Virus record (IMG/VR): IMGVR_UViG_3300033144_004750
Coordinates: 1-26,108 of that record
DNA length: 26,108 nucleotides
DNA from: a virus
Strand: one strand, 5' to 3'
The position numbers and the translations under genes were made by a program. The notes under the pieces were generated by a model that did not search any database, was not told where the DNA came from, and worked only from the letters and a program-made list of their open reading frames with translations. The stretch's first letter is position 1, and each line of letters starts with the position of its first letter. This document shows positions 7,920 to 14,436 of the stretch, piece by piece.

Positions 7920-8089
7920 TGGCTAATTTAATCCGTTTTTTAGTTGATTACGCGGTTATTCAAGGCGTTATCGGTGTAACTAGGAGTGCTATTCAAGGAA
8001 GCGATAGCACTACGGCACTAGGTAATTTTACGATGGATTCTACCGTTATAACTATGGATTCTACGGTGCGCACAATGGATGAAACTTAA
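7919..8089 (+). CDS. Small protein with a seven-residue repeat, 56 aa
   Basis: Starts MANLIRFLVDYAVIQGVIGV and ends in a short tandem repeat, MDSTVIT / MDSTVRT / MDET, with a 21-base period at about 8033-8087. It is coupled on both sides by TAATG overlaps with the 99-aa gene and the fibre gene, which is the main argument that it is translated. The N-terminal segment is hydrophobic enough for a membrane-associated or packing helix. No family recognised. It may be a fibre-associated adaptor, but this is only context. Confidence 0.6.
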   Translation: MANLIRFLVDYAVIQGVIGVTRSAIQGSDSTTALGNFTMDSTVITMDSTVRTMDET

Positions 8090-10038
8090 TGGAAAAAATA
8101 GCACAAATAAATATTGGTACAACTGCTGATGATGGCACTGGGGATACAGCAAGAGCCGCCGCCGTTAAAATGAATGAGGCTATCACTGGTGAGCTATCAG
8201 TCATTGGAACGCCCGTTTATTCGGATTTACAGGTATTACATAATATTTTAAATTCTAGCGGGTTACTGGATGGTGGCGGGTTTTCTGCTAATTCTGATGG
8301 TTCGATAAAAGTCGCGGCGTTAAGTGGTTTAATTCGCGCGTCTGATGATCATACCTCAATTTTATATCCTTTTGATTTATCAGAGTTAGCGAGCTTAAGC
8401 TTAACGAATACCGTTTTAAATTATGTTTATGTTGAATATAACGCGGGTTCACCTCAAATTATTGCTACAGCTACCAAACGAGCAGACCGTCACTCTAATG
8501 TTTTTTTAGGAACTTCTTACCGAAATGGTAACGAATTGCATAATACCACGGCTGGCAAGCAACAAATTAGCAATGCAATCGGGGGCTTAATTGAAAGGCT
8601 ACAAGCTACAGAGTCATTTTTACATGCAAGTGGCGCGGCATTAAGTGCAACGGGAACGCGTAACATTGCTTGTTCATTAGGGTCGTTTTACGAAGCATTA
8701 AATCCAATCTCAACGATTGCGCAGGATACCAGCGGCGTTACTCCTAATAATCATACGTTTGAATATTTTTATTACAATGGCTCTGCTTGGATTACTCATG
8801 AGAGCAACGTGTCTGTGGTTGTTTTTACAGGTTCAGGGTTAGATGATGCAACTAGTGGCGGTCTTTTTATTGGGTCGCACACTCAAAATATTGTAGTTGA
8901 AATTGAGGGAACAGGAAGCCCTGATACTTTCAAATATACCTATAAAGATAACAATGGCGTAGACAACGTAGAAGCAACAGGCGTTGCTATTACGGGTTCT
9001 GCTCAAGTATTGGTTGATGATGTTAGCATTACGTTTGCTGCAACCACGGGGCATACAATAGGCGATAAGTGGGCGATTGATGCGACTTTATCTAGTCAAA
9101 TAGATAACACTCAATACAATAATACTGTATCTGGATTAGCTACACTTTCAAACAATAATTATGGAATCCATTGGATTTATTTAGACATTCATGGACACCT
9201 TGCTATTTTATTTGGACAGGATAGCTATTCTGGATTAGTTTCTGCTCAAGATGCTAGCCCACCTTCATCTGTACCCGCTGAATTAATAGGACACGCGCGG
9301 CTTATTGGTCGGGTTATTATCAAAAAAAGCGCGGCTGCTTTTATATCAATAGATAATAATTATGGTGAGGCGTTTCAAGCCTCTGTTGCCACATCTCATA
9401 GCGGATTAACTGATATAAATGCAGACGACCACAGCAAGACGTTTATTACCCTTGGTAGCTCCGCAGCGGTTGCTATTGGCGCGGAAAATTCACAGAAAAT
9501 AATCATTAGCGGTACGGCTACTATAACAAGTTTTGGTACTGCGAATAACGGAGTTAAGCGCGAAATTATTGCTAGTGGCGCATTCACTTTAACCAATAAT
9601 ACTAATATCAGAGTACAAGGCGGTGCGGATTATATCGCAGAAATTGGCGATTTAATCCAATGCTTTAGCGATGGTACAAACTGGGATATTTTTATTCAGA
9701 AAGCGAGTGGAAACTCGGTAGCAGATATACTAAAAAATAATTGTGTCGGATGGGTCACTTTTAATGGTACAGGATCCCTATCAATTCTTGATAGTTCAGG
9801 GATAATATCTAGCGTTTCTGACTTAGGGGCTGGTTCATACCAAGTGAATTTTTCGCAAGATATGGCAAACACAAGCTATGCAGTATCTATGGCAGCTAAA
9901 GTTAGTGCCTCATGGTCTAACGCTGGGAATAATGTGGACTCGAAAGCTGTGGGCTCTGTGACGGTCACAACAATAGAGGGTACAGTCCCAACTGATAGCC
10001 CCTTAGTTGATGTTTTGATTTTTGGAGAGCTAGCATGA
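8089..10038 (+). CDS. Tail fibre / receptor-binding-like protein, 649 aa
   Basis: The N-terminus IAQINIGTTADDGTGDTARA is the widespread fibre start found in many phage adhesins. Residues about 265-340 form a repeat-type beta domain (ITGSAQVLVDDVSITFAATT) shared by fibres. Around residue 440, HSGLTDINADDHSKTFITLG is the HxGL...DDH-type shaft motif. The C-terminus (GAGSYQVNFSQDMANTSYAV) is a typical fibre tip domain. It would bind a host surface structure. It is coupled to neighbours by TAATG and ATGA overlaps. Its place between capsid and head-tail joining genes is unusual for a lambda-like operon, where fibres follow the tail genes, so it could instead be a head fibre. Confidence 0.75.
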   Translation: MEKIAQINIGTTADDGTGDTARAAAVKMNEAITGELSVIGTPVYSDLQVLHNILNSSGLLDGGGFSANSDGSIKVAALSGLIRASDDHTSILYPFDLSELASLSLTNTVLNYVYVEYNAGSPQIIATATKRADRHSNVFLGTSYRNGNELHNTTAGKQQISNAIGGLIERLQATESFLHASGAALSATGTRNIACSLGSFYEALNPISTIAQDTSGVTPNNHTFEYFYYNGSAWITHESNVSVVVFTGSGLDDATSGGLFIGSHTQNIVVEIEGTGSPDTFKYTYKDNNGVDNVEATGVAITGSAQVLVDDVSITFAATTGHTIGDKWAIDATLSSQIDNTQYNNTVSGLATLSNNNYGIHWIYLDIHGHLAILFGQDSYSGLVSAQDASPPSSVPAELIGHARLIGRVIIKKSAAAFISIDNNYGEAFQASVATSHSGLTDINADDHSKTFITLGSSAAVAIGAENSQKIIISGTATITSFGTANNGVKREIIASGAFTLTNNTNIRVQGGADYIAEIGDLIQCFSDGTNWDIFIQKASGNSVADILKNNCVGWVTFNGTGSLSILDSSGIISSVSDLGAGSYQVNFSQDMANTSYAVSMAAKVSASWSNAGNNVDSKAVGSVTVTTIEGTVPTDSPLVDVLIFGELA

Positions 10039-10556
10039 GAATAGTTTTTGAAGAGGATGGAGAGCTTAAAGAAATTGCGATTGCTAAAAGTGTTGAAGAT
10101 TTTGACGCTTTAGCATTAAAATTAGTTCCTAAAAATATTGAGTATTCAGTTGTTGATGACAATGCGGATTTGTCTTTAGAAGCCGTCCTGTCAGGAGTTG
10201 ATTTTAAAGAAATTGCGCGAACTAATAAGCTAAAAGAATTAGACACTTTAGCAGAATTTCATGAGGGAAAAGATGTATTAGTTAACGCTATTCTGGTGGG
10301 GGCTGACGACAAGGCGGTGGCAAGCATTACCAGTGCGTTAAGCACAATGGGACGTAAGCCTAATAATTCAATATCTTTTGAAGATAGAAGTGGCAACTGG
10401 CAAAATGCTAATAAAGCAGGATTAGAATCCATGCAAGATGCTATTTTTTCACAAAAAAAAGCAGCGAGAGCTAATAAAAAAGTACATTCATTAGCAATCA
10501 AAGCTTTAGAGAGCATCCCTGATATTGAGAGCTACCCGATAGATTCTGGCTGGTAA
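10035..10556 (+). CDS. Fibre-linked hypothetical protein (possible fibre assembly or accessory), 173 aa
   Basis: Starts MRIVFEEDGELKEIAIAKS at an ATGA overlap with the fibre stop. The C-terminal half (WQNANKAGLESMQDAIFSQK and AIKALESIPDIESYPIDSGW) resembles the small helical domain seen in fibre-adjacent DUF4376-like or assembly proteins. The acidic N-terminal half is probably a small alpha/beta fold. Proteins in this position commonly chaperone the fibre or cap its tip. The family guess is by memory of style only, so function is an inference. Confidence 0.6.
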   Translation: MRIVFEEDGELKEIAIAKSVEDFDALALKLVPKNIEYSVVDDNADLSLEAVLSGVDFKEIARTNKLKELDTLAEFHEGKDVLVNAILVGADDKAVASITSALSTMGRKPNNSISFEDRSGNWQNANKAGLESMQDAIFSQKKAARANKKVHSLAIKALESIPDIESYPIDSGW

Positions 10557-10610
10557 AAAACTTAGATTACACCAGATTATTTAAAAAATTTAACTATAAG
10601 ATAACTAGTA

Positions 10611-10901
10611 ATGGCTGATTTTGCTGATATTTTCCCAGAGAACATTGTCCTAGACGTTTTAGGTGATACAATTTCGTACAATGGCATTGATATTAAAGTC
10701 ATTTTTAGTAAAGACGTGGAAAAAATTGGTGATGATGGGTATACCGTTGAGCTTCAATCAGAGATTGAGGTCTTGTTGGTGGATTTAGCTAGTTATCCCG
10801 TTAAAAATGATGTGGTTATTTTTAAATCCGTCGCATATAAAGTCACTCATATTGAAAGAGACACTGGCATTCATGCCACCTTAGGACTTCTTAAAGGGTA
10901 A
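10611..10901 (+). CDS. Head-tail joining protein (gpFII-like)
   Basis: Encodes 96 aa beginning MADFADIFPE, with the small beta-barrel pattern (ISYNGIDIKVIFSKD, VVIFKSVAYKVTHIERD) typical of FII-type head-tail connectors, which sit under gpW and bind the tail terminator. Lambda FII is 117 aa. The ILRDD-like ending of the family is replaced by IERDTGIHATLGLLKG, similar in placement. It lies three bases before the gpZ-like gene, the same order as lambda FII-Z. Support is moderate sequence pattern plus strong context. Confidence 0.75.
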   Translation: MADFADIFPENIVLDVLGDTISYNGIDIKVIFSKDVEKIGDDGYTVELQSEIEVLLVDLASYPVKNDVVIFKSVAYKVTHIERDTGIHATLGLLKG

Positions 10902-10904
10902 ATT

Positions 10905-11495
10905 ATGGCAGACGGCGTTAGCATCACTTTAGACCCTTCACAAGTAGAAAGTTTTAGAGCGCGGTTAGCCGAAATAGGCTCTAATAATTCAGGCTTTAAG
11001 ATTGCAGCAATACGAGCGGTTAAGCGAACTCAAACAGGCGCAAAAACGTTAATTGCTAAAGAAATTGGAAAAAAAGCCACTTTAAAAGCCAAGTTTATTA
11101 AAAGTCGGATTAAATCGCTTCGCCCTAATATTTCTAGCGATCGAGTTGAAAGCCAAATTAGGATTAGTGCTGAAAAAATATTCAGCATCCGTTACAAGCA
11201 TGGTCGGCAAACGCGGCGCGGCGTTTCAATTAAAATATTTAAAGACTCCCCTGCTATTAAAAACCCTCATGCTTTTTTAGCGACGACTCCTAATGGTCAT
11301 GAAGGAATTTTTAGGCGGAATATAAATGCTTCTAATTATGATGGTCGGCTGCCTCTTTTTGAATATAGGGGCCCTTCAATTGCCACTCTTTTTGAGATTA
11401 CTCAAGGATTAAGGCAGAGAGTTTTAACCCAAACTGCTGCAAGATTATTAACTGAAATGGAGCGGCAAACCGCTTACATATTAAGTCAGCAATAA
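10905..11495 (+). CDS. Minor tail protein Z-like
   Basis: Encodes 196 aa, the size of lambda gpZ (192 aa). The N-terminal half is strongly basic and helical (AIRAVKRTQTGAKTLIAKEI), then a beta section, and the family-like ending GRLPLFEYRGPSIATLFE, where a PL.. GPS motif is typical of Minor_tail_Z. gpZ completes the tail end that attaches to the head. It is followed by a strong terminator and a break of about 160 bases, so it closes a transcription unit. Confidence 0.8.
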   Translation: MADGVSITLDPSQVESFRARLAEIGSNNSGFKIAAIRAVKRTQTGAKTLIAKEIGKKATLKAKFIKSRIKSLRPNISSDRVESQIRISAEKIFSIRYKHGRQTRRGVSIKIFKDSPAIKNPHAFLATTPNGHEGIFRRNINASNYDGRLPLFEYRGPSIATLFEITQGLRQRVLTQTAARLLTEMERQTAYILSQQ

Positions 11496-11532
11496 AATAT
11501 CATAAAGTCTAAAAACCCCATAAAACCCCAAA

Positions 11533-11566
11533 AAGCCCTGAAATTACATTTACAGGGCTTTTTTTT
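11533..11566 (+). terminator. Rho-independent terminator after the Z-like gene
   Basis: Stem AAGCCCTG (11533-11540) and CAGGGCTT (11553-11560) around a 12-base loop, followed by eight T counting the stem end. It ends the head/connector unit; the tail genes then need their own or a read-through transcript. Confidence 0.9.
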
Positions 11567-11608
11567 GCCGTGATACTTTTGTATTGATGCAAGCTGTTAT
11601 TTTAAACC

Positions 11609-11638
11609 GTGACGATTCTGTAAGGTCGTTTTTATAAA
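11609..11638 (+). promoter_or_regulatory. Possible promoter for the tail genes
   Basis: GTGACG (11609-11614, four matches to TTGACA) and TATAAA (11633-11638) are 18 bases apart, directly after the terminator and just upstream of the gpU-like gene. The match is moderate and AT-rich DNA gives many such chance hits. Confidence 0.3.
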
Positions 11639-11653
11639 AAATCTTAAAAAATC

Positions 11654-12085
11654 ATGCCTTTATCCATTGCTGAACAAATTATTGCAGCTTTTACTGCCAA
11701 GGTTCAAACCTTAACGGCTAATCCCGTGGAACGTGTGCGCCGTGCAGAATTTGAGGGAGCAGGCTTACAGATAAGTGTTTGGGACGGCGATGAAGAAGCA
11801 AGTTTAGATGAATATGACATTCAGCACGTAGAACTTCCTATTGCTTTAAATATTCAGCAAGATTTTGGCGCAATCAATCCAAGCACGTTAGCGAATGAAA
11901 TTATAGCGAATGCTACTTCAGCATTAATAGGCATTGACCCAGAATTAAACGGGCTTGCTGAAAGTGTTATTTATACAGGCTCTACCAAAGAATATCCCTC
12001 AGAAAAAAGCAATTATCTAGCACTAATCATGGTCTTTACTATTCGATACCGTACAGATTATGGCGACCCTTTCACGCAATCTTAA
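11654..12085 (+). CDS. Tail terminator protein (gpU-like)
   Basis: Encodes 143 aa, near lambda gpU (131 aa). It opens with an amphipathic helix (SIAEQIIAAFTAKVQTL), has a beta middle (LPIALNIQQDF), a helix with NEIIANATSALIG, and ends with the strand LIMVFTIRYRTDYGDPFTQ, a very common ending of tail terminators. These cap the growing tail tube and join it to the head. It lies directly upstream of the major tail protein, matching the lambda U-V order. No clear ribosome site precedes the ATG, so translation may be weak. Confidence 0.8.
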   Translation: MPLSIAEQIIAAFTAKVQTLTANPVERVRRAEFEGAGLQISVWDGDEEASLDEYDIQHVELPIALNIQQDFGAINPSTLANEIIANATSALIGIDPELNGLAESVIYTGSTKEYPSEKSNYLALIMVFTIRYRTDYGDPFTQS

Positions 12086-12103
12086 TTATTAAAGAGAATA
12101 ATA

Positions 12104-13084
12104 ATGGCGAATAAATCACAAATTTTAATGGAAAACTCACAAGCTGAATACGCAATGCACGCGTTAACAGACTCAGGTGATCATCTTAAATTTACCAGCA
12201 CTGCAACGAGAATCTCTACGGATGACGATGTTGCTGCGAGCATTTTAGTGAATGGCGTGTTAACGGGTGGCATTGGCATTGCTGCAATTTCAGGCTCTGA
12301 TGATGTTGTCGATATTCCTGCTCTAACCTGCAATCTTAATGGGTTGGTAACTATCGTGTCAGGAGCTACGGATGAAGCCATCACACGCCCTGCTACTGCC
12401 GTTTCTAAAATAAATTCTATTACCGTTAATTCTAGTGGTGCAATTGCTGTAATTGCAGGAGCGGATGGTTCAACGACGGCTTTTAGTGAAGCCCGTGGCG
12501 CGGCTGGTTCAGCCCCTTATATTCCTGTTGATTCTATCGAATTATTCCAGGTTCGCGTCATTTCTAGCACCTCTGCCGCAATTACATCCGCTGAAATTTT
12601 TAAAAACGTAGGGCAACATAGAGAGTCAGCGTTTCCTGTTCCAATCTTAAATACGTTTGATGCTACGGTTAATTTTAAGGAAGCGTTAGCTTTAATTCAT
12701 ACAGGCGATACTGCTAAAGGAGTTTATGCGCAATATGCGGACGTTAATTTTGCAGCTCTTTCTAATGTCAAAGATTGGGTTCCCTCGTCTGAGTCTATTA
12801 GCGTAGGTTCTGAGGAATATTATGATGGTGATGTGGTGGTTTCTGAGGCGCGTAGCGTGTCGGGTGCGAGTTTTAATGTCAGTCTTAATGATGGAATTAC
12901 AGACGATGTGATTCAATCCGAAGGAAAAAGCAGAATGTTTAAGTTTTTTCCTGATAAAAACAAGGCTGCGTTTCAGTTGGTTCAAGGAAGTTATTCGGCT
13001 GTTGTGGCGAATCCAACCGATAAAAACCCAACTGCAGCTATTACAATTGCGGCAACTCAAAAAGCGGTTAATTTTATCAGCTAA
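12104..13084 (+). CDS. Major tail protein (tail tube)
   Basis: Encodes 326 aa, mostly beta, with many Ser, Thr and Ala. An insertion-like region (about residues 35-145, with repeated SGATDEAITRPATAVS-type segments) precedes the conserved tube core (VGQHRESAFPVPILNTFDAT..., then GVYAQYADVNFAAL). It ends with an exposed AAITIAATQKAVNFIS strand. No Ig-like C-terminal domain, as in lambda gpV, is obvious. AGAGAA precedes the ATG. It lies upstream of the G/GT chaperones in V position. Assignment relies on position and composition more than on motifs. Confidence 0.7.
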   Translation: MANKSQILMENSQAEYAMHALTDSGDHLKFTSTATRISTDDDVAASILVNGVLTGGIGIAAISGSDDVVDIPALTCNLNGLVTIVSGATDEAITRPATAVSKINSITVNSSGAIAVIAGADGSTTAFSEARGAAGSAPYIPVDSIELFQVRVISSTSAAITSAEIFKNVGQHRESAFPVPILNTFDATVNFKEALALIHTGDTAKGVYAQYADVNFAALSNVKDWVPSSESISVGSEEYYDGDVVVSEARSVSGASFNVSLNDGITDDVIQSEGKSRMFKFFPDKNKAAFQLVQGSYSAVVANPTDKNPTAAITIAATQKAVNFIS

Positions 13085-13539
13085 TGAGTGAGATTAAAGC
13101 AGAAGAAGAAAAAGCGGTTGAATTGCCGCTTTTTTCATATAAAGCCTTTGAAAAATCCAGATTTGAGCCGCGAGTTGAAAAGGTTTTCATCAATAATGAA
13201 GATGAAAACGGGTGTTATATTTCAGTACGCGCTTTAACCGCTGCGGAATTGGTTAAGGTTGAATTATCCGCCAATCATTTAGATGCTAAAACCAAGTTTT
13301 TAGAATCTTATGAAGGGGTTGATGATGTCGTCAATTTAATGAAGTCGGTTATCGGTGAAGATAATGAAGTTAGCGAGGCTTACGCACGTAAGCTTGAAAT
13401 GGTTCATTTGGGCGTAGTTGCGCCACCAATGCTTTTAACTGACCTAGTTAATTTTGCACAACATAGACCTGCCGACTTTAATTTATTGTTTTTAAAAATT
13501 AGGCTTTTGACCACAAAAGGTTCAAAAAAAAAGCCTTAG
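13084..13539 (+). CDS. Tail assembly chaperone, short form (gpG-like)
   Basis: Encodes 151 aa translated from a TAATG overlap with the major tail gene. The N-terminus is acidic and helical, with the LTAAELVKVEL helix typical of tail assembly chaperones, and it ends in KGSKKKP on an A9 run. gpG and gpGT coat the tape measure during tail assembly and are absent from mature virions. Its position between the major tail and tape-measure genes, and the frameshift signal at its end, make the call strong. Most ribosomes would end at the TAG at 13537-13539. Confidence 0.85.
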   Translation: MSEIKAEEEKAVELPLFSYKAFEKSRFEPRVEKVFINNEDENGCYISVRALTAAELVKVELSANHLDAKTKFLESYEGVDDVVNLMKSVIGEDNEVSEAYARKLEMVHLGVVAPPMLLTDLVNFAQHRPADFNLLFLKIRLLTTKGSKKKP

Positions 13540-13715
13540 CCCTGTTTAAAAATACTCGTGTTAAAAACATGTTGATTATTAATCACAATAATTCCTCTGG
13601 ACGTTATTTATTTGAATTATTACCTGATTTATTTCCTGATAAAAACGTTAGCGAAATAGAGCAGCAAGTTTGGTATTTATTTCAGAAAGAAAGAGAAGAA
13701 AATAAAGAAACATAG
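13084..13715 (+). CDS. Tail assembly chaperone, frameshift form (gpGT-like)
   Basis: A minus-one shift at A-AAA-AAG (13527-13533) joins the G-like frame to an open frame that continues ALALFKNTRVKNMLIIN... to the TAG at 13713-13715, giving about 210 aa. The T part is about 60 residues with Leu/Asp/Gln-rich helices (LPDLFPDKNVSEIEQQVWYL), a typical chaperone T domain, and has no start codon of its own near its beginning. Lambda and many long-tailed phages make this G/GT pair in a fixed ratio. The next gene starts at a GTG overlapping this TAG, which fits real translation to this stop. Confidence 0.8.
13527..13533 (+). other. Programmed minus-one ribosomal slippery site A-AAA-AAG
   Basis: Within a run of nine A (13524-13532), the zero-frame codons AAA and AAG (13528-13533) with the preceding A form the A-AAA-AAG heptamer, the same class as the E. 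coli dnaX site. The shift lands on the GT frame just before the zero-frame stop. I see no convincing downstream hairpin. Confidence 0.75.
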
Positions 13716-14371
13716 TGGATAAAAATACTTTTGAATCAAATATAGATATTTTTGGAGATGGTGCAGAAAAATGCAATGTATCCAAAGATACAAATACATC
13801 AGGATTAGAGGAATTGCCTGATAGCATTTTTGAAAAGTATTGTAAAAAGCATTATGCAATCATAAGTCATTTGTATCAAATAGGATTACCAAAAAAAGAT
13901 CACCAATTAAGAATCATTACTAAGCGGAATTTTAACGCGGTACAAATGATTAATTACATTGCTATTAATGACACCATTCTTGATTTAAAAATAGCCATTT
14001 ATTCTATAAATTACAATGCCGCCTTAATTTTAATAAAACTTTTAGATAACCACCAAATTAAAAAAATGGAGGTCTTAATGTCAAATTTAAGGAATAAAGC
14101 GCATAGAGAAAAAGAAGAAATTATAAAAAATTTATTCATAAAGCATAGCAGAATAGATATTTTTTATTGTTCCTCTCATGCAAAATTATTTTCTTGTCAA
14201 ACCGAAAAAAATAATTTTTATACGTTAGAAGGTTCGGGCAACATGTCTAATAATTCAAGAATAGAACAATACGTTATAGATAATGACGAAAAATTATACG
14301 AGTTTACCTGTCAATGGTTTAAAGAAATAAAAGAATTTTTAAAAAATAAAAAAGAATTAGAAATACATTAG
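13715..14371 (+). CDS. PLD-like (phospholipase D superfamily) accessory protein
   Basis: Encodes 218 aa from a GTG overlapping the T-frame stop. Residues about 150-186 carry HAKLFS with H155 and K157, then YTLEGSGNMSNNSRIEQY, i.e. the HxK and GSxN halves of a single HKD-like motif plus E184. One HKD per chain implies a dimeric enzyme if it is active. The middle (LRIITKRNFNAVQMI, then IYSINYNAALILIKLL) fits the alternating strands and helices of the PLD fold. The gene is more Lys/Asn- and AT-rich than its neighbours. It is not a known part of lambda-type tails, so it is probably a moron. Substrate unknown: nuclease, phosphatase-like or an inactive tail-associated form are all possible. Confidence 0.65.
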   Translation: MDKNTFESNIDIFGDGAEKCNVSKDTNTSGLEELPDSIFEKYCKKHYAIISHLYQIGLPKKDHQLRIITKRNFNAVQMINYIAINDTILDLKIAIYSINYNAALILIKLLDNHQIKKMEVLMSNLRNKAHREKEEIIKNLFIKHSRIDIFYCSSHAKLFSCQTEKNNFYTLEGSGNMSNNSRIEQYVIDNDEKLYEFTCQWFKEIKEFLKNKKELEIH

Positions 14372-14436
14372 CTTTCCTTATTGCGGCGAAATTTGTGCCA
14401 AAAAAATCAGAATTTTAAAAATTAATTAGCTTAATT

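Noticed and set aside
10259-10516. Leftward 85-aa frame within the fibre-associated gene, and similar long antisense frames in the tape measure (16071-16643) and capsid (6635-7048)
   Set aside because: They lie fully inside well-supported rightward genes, have low-complexity Ser/Ala/Leu composition typical of antisense frames, and lack ribosome sites.
14372-14436. A regulatory element between the PLD-like and tape-measure genes
   Set aside because: Only 65 AT-rich bases without a convincing hairpin or promoter.
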